A stretch of 64,000 nt of DNA from Terripilifer ovatus (GCA_029222685.1 JARHVB010000008.1:326685-390684); one strand, 5' to 3'. Counted from the stretch's first letter, positions 8,597-16,999 are shown. Notes: a model not told the origin generated them from the letters alone. Program-made: numbers and translations.

Positions 8597-9385
8597 ATGC
8601 CGATCAATTCGCAAGGGCGAAGCAGCGCGTCCGCCGCGCGACGCACACCCGGCGGCATTCAGGTGATCGCCCGCGCCGCGCGCGTGCTGCGCGCCATCGA
8701 GGACCGGCCCGACGGCCTGAGCCTTGGTCAGATTGCCAAGCGTGTCGGCCTCGCGCGTTCGACGGTGCAGCGCATCGTCGGTGCCCTGTCAGCGGAAGGA
8801 TTCGTCGCGGCGAACGGCCACAGCGGCGGCGTGCGCATCGGCCCCGGCCTCATCCGGCTTGCGGCCTCGGCAGGATCAAGCACGCCGGAATTGATCGCGC
8901 CCTATCTGCGCACGCTTGGCGAGCAGGTCGGCGAAACGGTGGACCTTGCGGTTCTCTCCGGCGGCTCCGCCATGTTCGTCGATCAGGTGCAGGGCAAGCA
9001 GCGGCTGGTCGCTCTTTCGGCTGTGGGCGAGCGCTTTCCGCTGCATTGCACGGCCAACGGCAAGGCCATCCTTGCCTGCTTTGCCGGTGAAGACACGGAC
9101 GATCTCATCGCCAAGAGCCTCGAGGAACATAAGAGCCACGGCCTGCGCAATCGCCGCACGCTGCTGCGCGAGATCGAACAGGTCCGTCGCAGCCATCTCG
9201 CTTATGATCTCGGCGAACACGGCGAAGGCATCAACGCCGTCGGCACCGCTTTGCTCGATGCCTTCGGCAGACCCTTGGCGATTTCAATTCCGGTACCCGC
9301 GCAGCGCTTCGCGCAGCAGAAGCCAATGCTGGAACGCACGCTGCTCAATTTCCGCGAACAGATCAAGAAACTGTTGTTTAAGTAG
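8597..9385 (+). CDS. IclR-family transcriptional regulator
   Basis: 262 residues, the normal IclR length. The N-terminal winged helix-turn-helix spans about 20-82 (GIQVIARAARVLRAI, then LSLGQIAKRVGLARSTVQRIV). The C-terminal effector-binding domain carries the conserved ALSAVGERFPLHCTANGKAIL and an EHGEGINAVG loop. ATG 8597 is preferred over 8492 because AGGGAGAG precedes it and the upstream reading crosses the palindrome. It is transcribed away from the ten-gene catabolic operon and very probably controls it, with an early pathway intermediate as ligand. Confidence 0.92.
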   Translation: MPINSQGRSSASAARRTPGGIQVIARAARVLRAIEDRPDGLSLGQIAKRVGLARSTVQRIVGALSAEGFVAANGHSGGVRIGPGLIRLAASAGSSTPELIAPYLRTLGEQVGETVDLAVLSGGSAMFVDQVQGKQRLVALSAVGERFPLHCTANGKAILACFAGEDTDDLIAKSLEEHKSHGLRNRRTLLREIEQVRRSHLAYDLGEHGEGINAVGTALLDAFGRPLAISIPVPAQRFAQQKPMLERTLLNFREQIKKLLFK

Positions 9386-9393
9386 AGGACGCA

Positions 9394-9430
9394 CCCTCAC
9401 CGACCCCGCTGGGCGAGGGTCGGATGAGGG
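9394..9430. repeat. REP-like intergenic palindrome, probable bidirectional terminator
   Basis: Arms 9394-9406 and 9417-9430 (CCCTCA with TGAGGG, CCGACCC with GGGTCGG, one bulged base) form a long hairpin between the converging iclR and M24 genes. The tail GGGTCGGATGAGGG is shared in part with copies near 40626 and 45474, so it belongs to a dispersed family. Confidence 0.6.
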
Positions 9431-9444
9431 CGAGCAGGGAAAGC

Positions 9445-10641
9445 TCAGCCCAGCTCCGTGATCCTCTCCGGAAACTTATGCAGCCGCTCAACACCGGACT
9501 CGGTGACGAGATAGTTGTCGCAAGCCCAGCTATAGGTCGTCGACGTCACATAGGTCGGATGTACCGCCAGAACCATATTCGCCTGGATGGTCATGGTTTC
9601 GTCGAACCGCACCAGCGGCCGCTCCACCATGTCGTAGCCCTGGCTGTGGCAATAAAGCCGTTGCTCTTCCGGCCGGCCGTTCTTGCGCATGAAGGCGTTG
9701 TGCGATTCCCAGATCTCCTTGCAGGAGGCGCCAGGCTTCAGCAGCCGCAGCGTATAGGCGCGCGCCTCGAGCACGAAGGCGAATTCGTCCTTCATCTCCT
9801 GGGAAGCCTTGCCAAGAACGCAGGTGCGGCCGAGCTCCGTATAGAAACCGCCGGCGCCGTTGTTCTCGATCAGGATCGTATACTGGTCACCGGCGCGGAT
9901 GATGCGGTTCTGCAGATGCGGCGGCGACATGACGGCGGCCGTACCGACCGGGCCTGATGCGCACATATACCAGCCTTGTTCGCTGCCGACGCATGTGCCC
10001 GCGTGGCGCGCAGCCGACATCACTTCCATGTCTCGTCTGCCCGGCGCAACCGCTTTGAAAGCGGCTTCCATCTGCATGTCCTGCATGCCGCAGGTCGCCC
10101 GCATGGTGGCGATTTCCTCGGCGCTTTTGATCGAGCGGATTTCATCGACAAGATCCGACGCGTCGACGAAGCTCGAGTTCGACAGCTTGCCGCGCTTCAG
10201 ATAATCGACGAACGCATAGGGCATCGACGACGTGCCGACGAGGCCGATGGTCGCGCGCGGATGTGACGACAGTGCCTTTTCGGCCAATTCGGCATCATAT
10301 TCCTTGCAATAAGAGGCGCTGGCATAGCCCGGCACGCCCATGACCCGCTTCACGCCGCGGCGCAGAGGATCGCCAGGCTGAACACCGGCGTCCATGCCGA
10401 ACGGCCCCTGCCCGATCATCGTCATCTCGTCGTCGCGCGGGAAAATGACCGTCAGCGGATAGCCGTTCGTAGCCGGAAAGTCGGTGAAATATTTGACATA
10501 TCCGCCCATGAAATCATTGTTGTTCTGCATCACCAGAACATCGATGTTCCTAGCCTTCATCGCCGCGCGGACCAGTTTCCAGCGCCGTTCAAGCTCGGCT
10601 GTCGAAATCGGCGTGTTGATGCGTTCTTCCGTACCACTCAT
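9445..10641 (-). CDS. M24 (creatinase/Xaa-Pro aminopeptidase-like) family protein with altered metal site
   Basis: A 398-residue two-domain pita-bread protein: a creatinase-type N-terminal domain (about 1-165), then the M24 catalytic domain. The usual Asp-Asp-His-Glu-Glu metal set looks largely lost. The first-Asp region reads ILIENNGAGGFYTELGRT (Glu/Asn in place of both Asp), the first-Glu position reads AVHPTY, and the last region reads ACDNYLVTESG. The histidine in CHSQGYD remains. Creatinase is an M24 hydrolase that works without metal, so a C-N hydrolase of that kind is plausible. Its start overlaps the dehydrogenase stop by 4 nt, so both share a transcript. Confidence 0.82.
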   Translation of the reverse strand: MSGTEERINTPISTAELERRWKLVRAAMKARNIDVLVMQNNNDFMGGYVKYFTDFPATNGYPLTVIFPRDDEMTMIGQGPFGMDAGVQPGDPLRRGVKRVMGVPGYASASYCKEYDAELAEKALSSHPRATIGLVGTSSMPYAFVDYLKRGKLSNSSFVDASDLVDEIRSIKSAEEIATMRATCGMQDMQMEAAFKAVAPGRRDMEVMSAARHAGTCVGSEQGWYMCASGPVGTAAVMSPPHLQNRIIRAGDQYTILIENNGAGGFYTELGRTCVLGKASQEMKDEFAFVLEARAYTLRLLKPGASCKEIWESHNAFMRKNGRPEEQRLYCHSQGYDMVERPLVRFDETMTIQANMVLAVHPTYVTSTTYSWACDNYLVTESGVERLHKFPERITELG

Positions 10642-11609
10642 GATCTGGCTCCGCTTCCATCCCTGACGACATTGATCATTCCGGCAACATCGCCGGCAAG
10701 AAATTTACGAATATTGTGCTCGACGATCGGGATCGCGAGATCCTGGTATTCGTCGTGAAACCCCGCCAGATGCGGCGTCACGATGACATTCTTCATCGCC
10801 CAGAACGGATGCCCCTTCGGCAAGGGCTCTTCGGCGAAAACATCGAGGGAGGCGCCGGCAAGCCGGCCGTCGTCGAGCGCTGCCATCAGCGCCTCTTCGT
10901 CGACAACGCCGCCGCGGGCAATATTGATCAGGAACGCGCCGGGCTTCATAGCAGCCAGCACCTCGGCATTGACCATATGGCGGTTTGCCGGCGTGTAGGG
11001 CGCGACGAGAACCATATAATCGGCCTCGGCGGCAATCTGCAGAAGCTGGCTGCGCGGCACAACCGCATCGAAGCCAGGCAGATCGCGCGGCGCGGAAGTG
11101 ACGCCGACCACACGCATGCCCATGGCCTTGCAGCGCGGCGCCAGGGCTTCCGCAATCACGCCGACGCCGACGATCACCACCGTCTTGCGGTCCAGAAGTT
11201 TCAGGGGAAAGCGCTCCCAGGAGCCGGCACGCTGATTGTCGAGCACGCGCGGCATGGCGCGGGCGAGAGACAGCATCGAGCAGAGCGCCGATTCCGCGCA
11301 GGGCGCGCCATGCAGGCCCTGCATATTGGTGACGACGATGTCGTTGCGCAGCGATGGCTGGTCAACGATGCCGTCGACGCCGGATCCCAGCGCCTGGACC
11401 CAGCGGATCTTTTGGCCCAGGCGGAAAATGTCGTCGGAAAGCTGAACCCCGAAGCTGATGACGATGTCCGCATCGTGGGACAGTTGATGTGCTTTGGTGT
11501 GATGATCGACGAGATCAAACCTGATATCCGGAAAGCTCGCCGACAGACGGTCCCGATATTCGTTGCGAACCTTTTCGGGCAAGGTCAGGACAATCAGGAC
11601 ATTCGGCAT
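10638..11609 (-). CDS. D-2-hydroxyacid dehydrogenase (NAD-binding)
   Basis: A 323-residue member of the D-isomer-specific 2-hydroxyacid dehydrogenase family. The catalytic triad is complete: Arg232 (NIARGG), Glu261 (AEEPLP) and His280 (TPHLAG). The nucleotide loop reads GVGVIA (148-153), with Ala at the third Gly. It reduces a 2-keto acid or oxidises a D-2-hydroxy acid in the cytoplasm; substrate unknown. It lies 96 nt downstream of the solute-binding protein gene and is coupled to the M24 gene. The 11610-11705 gap holds nothing I can identify. Confidence 0.88.
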   Translation of the reverse strand: MPNVLIVLTLPEKVRNEYRDRLSASFPDIRFDLVDHHTKAHQLSHDADIVISFGVQLSDDIFRLGQKIRWVQALGSGVDGIVDQPSLRNDIVVTNMQGLHGAPCAESALCSMLSLARAMPRVLDNQRAGSWERFPLKLLDRKTVVIVGVGVIAEALAPRCKAMGMRVVGVTSAPRDLPGFDAVVPRSQLLQIAAEADYMVLVAPYTPANRHMVNAEVLAAMKPGAFLINIARGGVVDEEALMAALDDGRLAGASLDVFAEEPLPKGHPFWAMKNVIVTPHLAGFHDEYQDLAIPIVEHNIRKFLAGDVAGMINVVRDGSGARS

Positions 11610-11705
11610 TGGATGTAAAATCTCACATGCACAGCGGAGCCGGGCGCTCTCTCTAAAGCGCTCTTTGCCACACCAGGCCTGTGATCGTCCAGTCGCGTTT
11701 GCGGA

Positions 11706-12740
11706 TCACCGAAACAATTGCTGATAGACGTCCGACCATTTTTCGTAGTTCGCGAAGATATATTCCGGGCTCAGGAAGTTGGCCTTGAAGCCGCCGGAGC
11801 TTGGCGCAAGCGCTGGAAACGGCGCCGGCACATCAGGATGCGTCGGAAAATATCCGGCCTTCTGAAACAGCTCCTGCCCTTCCTTCGACAGCATGAAGCT
11901 GACAAGCAGAAGCGCCGCATTCGGGTTGGGCGATTTTGCCGCCATACTGAGCTGCTCGTTCGTCACCGCCACCGGCTCCATCTTCACCCAGGCGGTCGGC
12001 GCACCCTGTCGCGCACTGATCTCCGAATGATGATTGAAGATCTGCAGCACCAGCGGATATTCACCGGCGATCGACTGGTCGAGCAAGGCGCGCGCACTGG
12101 CATTGACGGTGCGGATGTCCTGTCCGCTGAGCTTGCGCAGATAGGCCATGCCGTCGGTCTCGCCCATGAAGCTCAGGATATTGCCGATAAATCCCGGGCC
12201 GCCCGACATATCGTTGGTCTTCCAGGCCATGCGGCCCTTCCATTTCGGATCGAGCAGATCCTGATAGCTCTTCGGCCGCTCTGCCACAGGCACAAGCTCC
12301 GTGTTCACCGCCGGCGTCATTACATAGTAGTTCGATGCGGCCCACATGCCCTTCGGGTCGTAGAAGTCTCTCGGCAGATGCGCCGTATACTTCGCATCGA
12401 TTGGCCGCACCGCGCCTATATCGACCAGCGCCGGCAGACCGCTCGTCAGAGAAAATACATCGGCCTGCATCCGGCCGGCCTTGGATTCGTTCGCAAGGCG
12501 CAGGATCGTCGCCTGGCTGTCGGCACGCGAATACTCGACCTTCACGCCATATTTTTTCTCGAAAGCAGCCGCCACCGGCACTACGATCTGGTTGACGATG
12601 AGATCGGTGTAATAGACGACCTTGCCTTCTGCTTTCGCCTTGGCGATCAGATCGGCGTCCGCCTCCTGCGCCGCGGCGCCGAGCGAAAACCCCATCGATG
12701 CTGCTGCGCACAGCGCAGCAATCGCACAATTCAGGCGCAT
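11706..12740 (-). CDS. Periplasmic extracellular solute-binding protein, Fe3+/thiamine/polyamine type, orphan
   Basis: 344 residues with a clear Sec signal peptide (cleavage after Ala24, AAA-QEAD). The mature protein shows the family-1/PotD-like ABC binding fold: GKVVYYTDLIVNQIV, LLDPKWKGRMAW, and a C-terminal FMLSKEGQELFQKAGYFPTH. A good ribosome-binding site (GGGGAGGA) precedes the ATG. No permease or ATPase gene is adjacent, so it must use a transporter encoded elsewhere or act as a sensor. It lies 30 nt downstream of the crotonase gene, so is probably co-transcribed with it. Confidence 0.88.
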   Translation of the reverse strand: MRLNCAIAALCAAASMGFSLGAAAQEADADLIAKAKAEGKVVYYTDLIVNQIVVPVAAAFEKKYGVKVEYSRADSQATILRLANESKAGRMQADVFSLTSGLPALVDIGAVRPIDAKYTAHLPRDFYDPKGMWAASNYYVMTPAVNTELVPVAERPKSYQDLLDPKWKGRMAWKTNDMSGGPGFIGNILSFMGETDGMAYLRKLSGQDIRTVNASARALLDQSIAGEYPLVLQIFNHHSEISARQGAPTAWVKMEPVAVTNEQLSMAAKSPNPNAALLLVSFMLSKEGQELFQKAGYFPTHPDVPAPFPALAPSSGGFKANFLSPEYIFANYEKWSDVYQQLFR

Positions 12741-12770
12741 GCTGATCCTCCCCTTTTTTTTCGCGTTAGC

Positions 12771-13589
12771 CTAGCGTTTGAATTCGCCAAAGCCTGGCTT
12801 GTAGGTCTTTGAATCGAGAAATTCGTTCAGACCCTTCTGCATGCCTTTTTCCTTGTCGACCTGCTGCAGGGCCAGCAATTTCGCGCCGAGGAAATTATAG
12901 GCCTGGTCGTGGCTCATGCCGCGCACATGGCGCACCGCCTCCTTGGTGTATCGCAATGTGGCCGGATTTTTCTCCATCAGCAGCTTGGCAATCTTGACCG
13001 TTTCGTCGTGCAACTGATCGGCGGGCACGGAATAATTGACCAGCTTGATTTCAGCCGCCTTCCTGCCATCGAACGGAAGGCCGGTCATGGCGTAGAACAT
13101 GGCATCGCGATGGTTCAGCAGTTCGGCGATGTTCCAGCTGACGATGCCGCCGGGGATGACGCCCCAGTTCACCTCCGACAGGCCGAAAGTCGCCGTATCC
13201 GACGCAATGGCGATGTCGCAGGCGCAGACCTGCGTGAAAGCGCCGCCGAAGCAATAGCCGTTGACCATGGCGATGGTCGGCTTGGGGAAACTGGTGATCC
13301 TGTGCCAGCGCCAGGAATTCGCCGCCTGCTGGGCACGCTGCTTGGCGACCGGATCATTCTCGGTTTCGCGAAAGTAGAGTTTCAGATCCTGGCCGGCGCT
13401 GAAGGCATCGCCCTTGCCGGTAATGATGAGAACCTTGGTTTCATCGTCGATGGCAAGCCGCATCAGCGCATCGTCCATCTCGTAGTGCAATTGCGGGCTC
13501 ATCGCATTGCGCTTTTCCGGGCGATTGAACATCACCCAGGTGATGCCGTTGTCCTTTTCCACGGCAATATTCTTGTAGTCTGTCGTCAT
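12771..13589 (-). CDS. Crotonase closely resembling p-hydroxycinnamoyl-CoA hydratase-lyase
   Basis: 272-residue enoyl-CoA hydratase/isomerase. It resembles HCHL (feruloyl-CoA hydratase-lyase, which makes vanillin or 4-hydroxybenzaldehyde plus acetyl-CoA) along its length, including NRPEKRNAMSP, KPTIAMVNGYCFGG, FGLSEVNWG and the C-terminal KTYKPGFGEFKR. The catalytic Glu of HCHL corresponds to Glu139 and the HCHL Tyr75 to Tyr72. The position I align with the phenol-binding Tyr239 is Gly235, so the true substrate may lack the 4-hydroxyl group (alignment from memory). ATG 13589 follows GGAGGAAACC, excluding the longer start at 13673. Likely first gene of a 13589-9445 operon. Confidence 0.85.
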   Translation of the reverse strand: MTTDYKNIAVEKDNGITWVMFNRPEKRNAMSPQLHYEMDDALMRLAIDDETKVLIITGKGDAFSAGQDLKLYFRETENDPVAKQRAQQAANSWRWHRITSFPKPTIAMVNGYCFGGAFTQVCACDIAIASDTATFGLSEVNWGVIPGGIVSWNIAELLNHRDAMFYAMTGLPFDGRKAAEIKLVNYSVPADQLHDETVKIAKLLMEKNPATLRYTKEAVRHVRGMSHDQAYNFLGAKLLALQQVDKEKGMQKGLNEFLDSKTYKPGFGEFKR

Positions 13590-13632
13590 GGTTTCCTCCG
13601 TTATATTTTCTCGAACTCTAGGCGGTTTGCTG

Positions 13633-13650
13633 CACGGTGTCGACATCGTG
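13633..13650. promoter_or_regulatory. 18-bp palindrome in the divergent crotonase/SDR promoter region
   Basis: The sequence CACGGTGTCGACATCGTG is symmetrical at 8 of 9 base pairs (core TGTCGACA). It lies in the 13590-13759 gap, 44 nt upstream of the crotonase ATG and 110 nt upstream of the SDR ATG. Candidate operator; the regulator is not encoded next to it. Confidence 0.45.
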
Positions 13651-13759
13651 GAACCCCGCCCGGAATCCGACACGTCGCATTGAATTTATTCCGTTGACGG
13701 ACTAGTTTGCCTCCCGGCAAGCGCCGCCTGGAGGGCGCGATACAACGGGAGAAGAGCGC

Positions 13760-14518
13760 ATGGCGCGCCTGCAGGACAAAATCATCATCATCACGGGCGG
13801 CGCGCGCGGCATCGGCGCGGCATTCTGCAAGGCGGTCGCGGCCGAAGGTGCTGTCGTCATCGTCTCCGACGTTCGCGACGGTGCTGGAACGGTCAAGGCG
13901 ATCGAGGCTGAAGGCGGCCGTGCCATCTTCATTCACAGCGATGTCGCGAACTCGAAGTCAGTCAACGATCTCATCAACGACGTCGTCAAGCGCTATGGCC
14001 GCATCGACGCGCTGGTCAACAATGCCGCGATCTTCGCCAATCTGCAGCGCCAGAATTTCTTCGAGATCGGCGAGCAGGAATGGGACGACGTCATGGCCGT
14101 CAACGTGCGCGGGCCTTTCCTGCTGTGCAAAGCCGTCGCGCCGGTCATGATGAAGCAGAAAGCCGGCAAGATCATCAACATCGCATCCGGCACCGTGTTC
14201 AAGGGGCAGACAGGCATCACCCATTACGTCACCTCGAAGGGCGCCATCGTCGCGCTGACGCGCTGCGTCGCGAGAGAGCTGGGCGACTACAACATCAACG
14301 TCAATGCCATCGCGCCCGGACTGACCATGAGCGAGGGCGTCTTGTCGAACCCGCAGATGACCGGCGCCGGCGCCAACGCCACCTTGAACACCCGCGCCCT
14401 CAAGCGCGAGCAGCAGCCGGAAGACCTCACCGGCACCCTGGTCTTCCTCTGTTCGTCCGACAGCGATTTCATGACCGGCCATACGATGGTGGTCGACGGC
14501 GGCAGCGTCATGCGCTAG
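13760..14518 (+). CDS. SDR-family oxidoreductase (classical)
   Basis: 252 residues, typical classical SDR. The cofactor motif is TGGARGIG (12-19), NNAA is at 87-90, and Ser143, Tyr156 and Lys160 (YVTSK) form the active site. Asp37 after beta-2 (SDVRD) indicates NAD rather than NADP. The C-terminal FMTGHTMVVDGGSVMR is standard. AACGGGAGAAGA supplies the ribosome-binding site. It is followed after 32 nt by a second SDR gene, probably in one transcript, divergent from the crotonase gene. It probably oxidises an alcohol intermediate of aromatic or acyl-CoA breakdown. Confidence 0.9.
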   Translation: MARLQDKIIIITGGARGIGAAFCKAVAAEGAVVIVSDVRDGAGTVKAIEAEGGRAIFIHSDVANSKSVNDLINDVVKRYGRIDALVNNAAIFANLQRQNFFEIGEQEWDDVMAVNVRGPFLLCKAVAPVMMKQKAGKIINIASGTVFKGQTGITHYVTSKGAIVALTRCVARELGDYNINVNAIAPGLTMSEGVLSNPQMTGAGANATLNTRALKREQQPEDLTGTLVFLCSSDSDFMTGHTMVVDGGSVMR

Positions 14519-14550
14519 CGGCTTTATGGATACAAATCACAGGATATCAG

Positions 14551-15339
14551 ATGAGCAAACTTTTCGATCTGACCGGCAAGACCGCCTTCGTCACCGGCGC
14601 CGCCAGCGGCCTCGGCTATGCCATGGCCGAAGGCTTCGCCGAACATGGCGCCCTCGTCACCCTCGCCGATGCCAATCGCGCAGGGCTCGATGCGGCGGTG
14701 GCGAAGCTGAACGCTGCCGGTCACCAGGCCATGGCCGTCGAACTCGACGTGCGCGAACCGGCAGCCATTCGCTCCGCCGTTGCCGGCGCCGCCAAACACT
14801 ATGGCAAGATGGATATCGTCGTCGCCAACGCCGGCATTACCGGCGGCGCGCCGATCAGCGAAGAAGCGGGCCATATCGAGAATATCGATCTCGAGACCTG
14901 GAACAATGTCGTCAAGATCAACCAGACCGGCGTGTTCGCCACATTGCAGGCCGCTGCTGCGGTGATGAAGCCGCAGAAGAGCGGACGCATCATCGTCACC
15001 GCCTCGATCTCCGGCCTGCGGACATCGGAAGTGTCGGGCTATCCCTATACGGTGACGAAGGCTGCGGTGATCCACATGGTTCACCTCGCCGCCATCGAGC
15101 TCGCACCTTATAACATTCTCGTCAACGGCGTCGCGCCCGGCCCGTTCATGACCAATATCGCCGGGGGCAGATTGTTCCGCGAGCCGGAGCGCGTCAAAGC
15201 CATGGCAAATTCCGTCCCGCTGAAGCGCATGGCCGATCCCCAGGAGATCAAGGGCCTGGCACTGCTGCTGGCATCGGGCGCCGGCAGCTTCATCACCGGA
15301 CAGGTCATTCCCATCGACGGCGGCAGCACGGCGCTTTAG
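14551..15339 (+). CDS. SDR-family oxidoreductase (classical), second of pair
   Basis: 262 residues. TGAASGLG (15-22), NAG at 93-95, and the active site Ser152, Tyr166, Lys170 (YTVTK). Asp40 in LADANR again points to NAD. An insertion after ITGGAPISEEAGHIENID is typical of glucose-dehydrogenase/3-oxoacyl-reductase-like SDRs with unassigned substrates. It shares little specific sequence with the preceding SDR beyond the fold, so the two are not a recent duplication. It ends 20 nt from the converging enoyl-CoA hydratase gene. Confidence 0.9.
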   Translation: MSKLFDLTGKTAFVTGAASGLGYAMAEGFAEHGALVTLADANRAGLDAAVAKLNAAGHQAMAVELDVREPAAIRSAVAGAAKHYGKMDIVVANAGITGGAPISEEAGHIENIDLETWNNVVKINQTGVFATLQAAAAVMKPQKSGRIIVTASISGLRTSEVSGYPYTVTKAAVIHMVHLAAIELAPYNILVNGVAPGPFMTNIAGGRLFREPERVKAMANSVPLKRMADPQEIKGLALLLASGAGSFITGQVIPIDGGSTAL

Positions 15340-15359
15340 CGCCGTGCCTGTTCGCAATC

Positions 15360-16097
15360 CTACTTCTTCGCCACCTGCATCTCGCTCGACGAATTGACCA
15401 GGCTGTGAATGTTACGCGCGAAGTCGACGGCTTTGGCGGTGTCGATGGTCATCGCGCCATGGGCATATTCCTTTACCGCGAGCACTGCCGGACGCGGTCC
15501 GTTCATCAGCCGGGAGATCAGCGCATTCGCCGTCTTTTCGAGATCGGCCTTGGGAACCACATCGCTGACCGCGCCGATCCGCTGTGCCTCATGTGCTGAA
15601 ATGACTTTGCTGGTCCACACCAGATACATCAGCGGCTTCAGCATCACGCGATCGACCAGGGACGACATGACCATGGTCGGCATGATGTTGTGGCTGAATT
15701 CCGGGATGGCGAACGAAGCCTCTTCGGCTGCGATCGTGATGTCGGAGACGCAGGCGAGCGCACAACCGAAGCCGAACGCCTTGCCCTGCACCACCGTCAG
15801 CACCGGAGCCTTCGACTTGCGCACCATGCCGTAGCAGCGAAACACGATGTCGCTCATACGCCGCAGCGCCAGCGCCTCCGGACGCGTCGCCGGACGCGTG
15901 CCCATGCCGGCGCGGCCGGTGCAGAAATCCTCGCCATTGGCGCGCAGCACGATGAGGCGGACCTGCTCATGCTCTTTCTCGATCGTATCGCCGAGGAACA
16001 CGATCTGCTCGTCCGACAGCCCGTTGCCCCGCTCGGGATTGTTCAGGGTGATTTCCAAGAGGTCGTCGGACTTCTTGACGATAATTCCTTCAGCCAT
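15360..16097 (-). CDS. Enoyl-CoA hydratase/isomerase family protein
   Basis: 245-residue crotonase. The CoA-binding and oxyanion-hole segments GRAGMGTRP and GKAFGFGCALACVSD are present. The IPEFSHNIMPTM loop keeps one acidic residue at the usual catalytic Glu region. The N-terminal NNPERGNGLSDEQ is a variant of the usual NRPEKRNA motif. ATG 16097 follows AAGGAGAGAG, so the longer start at 16181 is rejected. A single-gene minus-strand unit, divergent from the VOC gene. Substrate unknown; hydratase versus isomerase cannot be settled by eye. Confidence 0.88.
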   Translation of the reverse strand: MAEGIIVKKSDDLLEITLNNPERGNGLSDEQIVFLGDTIEKEHEQVRLIVLRANGEDFCTGRAGMGTRPATRPEALALRRMSDIVFRCYGMVRKSKAPVLTVVQGKAFGFGCALACVSDITIAAEEASFAIPEFSHNIMPTMVMSSLVDRVMLKPLMYLVWTSKVISAHEAQRIGAVSDVVPKADLEKTANALISRLMNGPRPAVLAVKEYAHGAMTIDTAKAVDFARNIHSLVNSSSEMQVAKK

Positions 16098-16281
16098 GCT
16101 CTCTCCTTGCGTTCCTGTTTCCATTCCCGACGCGGTCGCCAGACACGGTCCGCGCAATGCGATCTGGCTCGCCGCTCCCATATCCTATGCGGCGCGCGGC
16201 CGCCATGCGCGAAATCGGCCATCCTGTCCCAAAAAGAGCTGGGCGCTTTTGCGATTTCACACTAGTTTTCACAACGCCTGC

Positions 16282-16295
16282 CTGCAAGCTTGCAG
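16282..16295. promoter_or_regulatory. Perfect 14-bp palindrome upstream of the VOC gene
   Basis: CTGCAAGCTTGCAG is fully self-complementary and lies 31 nt upstream of the GTG start of the VOC gene, within the 228-nt divergent gap 16098-16325. It is a candidate operator; no regulator gene is adjacent. The rest of the gap shows no clear promoter match. Confidence 0.4.
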
Positions 16296-16325
16296 CCAAA
16301 CAACATTTCTTTTGGAGGATTTGCC

Positions 16326-16907
16326 GTGTCTGCTGCCCAACCCTCCCCTGCATACTCCGACGGTGGAACCCTCCCACTGAGCTTCAGCCACATGGGTTTC
16401 TATGTGACCGATCTGCCCCTGATGGAAGAATTCTACACGCGCATGCTCGGCTTCGTCGTCACCGATCGCGGCGAGGCGCGCGGCAACCCCATCGTATTTC
16501 TCAGCGGCGATCCGCGCGAGCACCACCAGGTGGTCCTGGTCGGCGGCAGGCCGGCCGGCGCCTTCACGCAGATAAACCAGATTTCCTTCCGGGTGCCGCA
16601 ACTGGAAGACGTCCAGGCTGCCTGGCTGCGCGCCAAGGATGCGCCCGGTGTGCAACGCCTCTACGGCACCAACCACGGTAACGCCTGGTCGCTCTATATT
16701 TTCGATCCGGAGGGGAACCGCATCGAGATCTTCTGCGATTCCGACTGGTACATTCCCCAGCCGCGCACCGACGATCTCGACCTGTCGAAATCGGCCGACG
16801 ATATCCGCGAGGAATCCGAACGCTTCTGCCGCTCCTGCGAAGGCTTCATGCCGATCGCGCAGTACCAGCAGGGCGTCGCTGAAAAGATCGCGGCGGGACG
16901 CAGGTAA
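16326..16907 (+). CDS. VOC-family (glyoxalase/extradiol dioxygenase-like) protein
   Basis: 193 residues from a GTG start that follows TGGAGG by 7 nt; an in-frame ATG at 16290 would place that ribosome-binding site inside the gene. One vicinal-oxygen-chelate module begins at FSHMGFYVTDLPLMEEFYTRMLGF (about 20-43), with paired beta-alpha-beta-beta-beta units. Candidate metal ligands are His22 (FSHMG), His67-68 (EHHQV) and a Glu in GNRIEIFCD. The C-terminal extension after the VOC fold (SADDIREESERFC) is alpha-helical and unassigned. It could be an extradiol ring-cleavage enzyme or a lactoylglutathione-lyase relative. Confidence 0.82.
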   Translation: MSAAQPSPAYSDGGTLPLSFSHMGFYVTDLPLMEEFYTRMLGFVVTDRGEARGNPIVFLSGDPREHHQVVLVGGRPAGAFTQINQISFRVPQLEDVQAAWLRAKDAPGVQRLYGTNHGNAWSLYIFDPEGNRIEIFCDSDWYIPQPRTDDLDLSKSADDIREESERFCRSCEGFMPIAQYQQGVAEKIAAGRR

Positions 16908-16941
16908 GGTAGCTCTCTCGAGGCAGGCGTTTACCAGAAGC

Positions 16942-16975
16942 CCTCATCCTGCTGCGCAGGTTCCTCAGGATGAGG
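16942..16975. terminator. Hairpin between converging VOC and isochorismatase-fold genes
   Basis: Perfect 10-bp arms CCTCATCCTG (16942-16951) and CAGGATGAGG (16966-16975) with a 14-nt loop, in a 92-nt convergent gap. It likely works as a bidirectional terminator. The CCTCATCCT/AGGATGAGG arms are a common Rhizobiales intergenic palindrome (from general knowledge). Confidence 0.55.
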
Positions 16976-16999
16976 CCTTGGGATGGCTCCGCGAGAGCC

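Noticed and set aside
14080..14550. Plus-strand frame extending upstream of the second SDR and overlapping the first
   Set aside because: Read-through of the out-of-frame region of the first SDR gene; the real start is ATG 14551.
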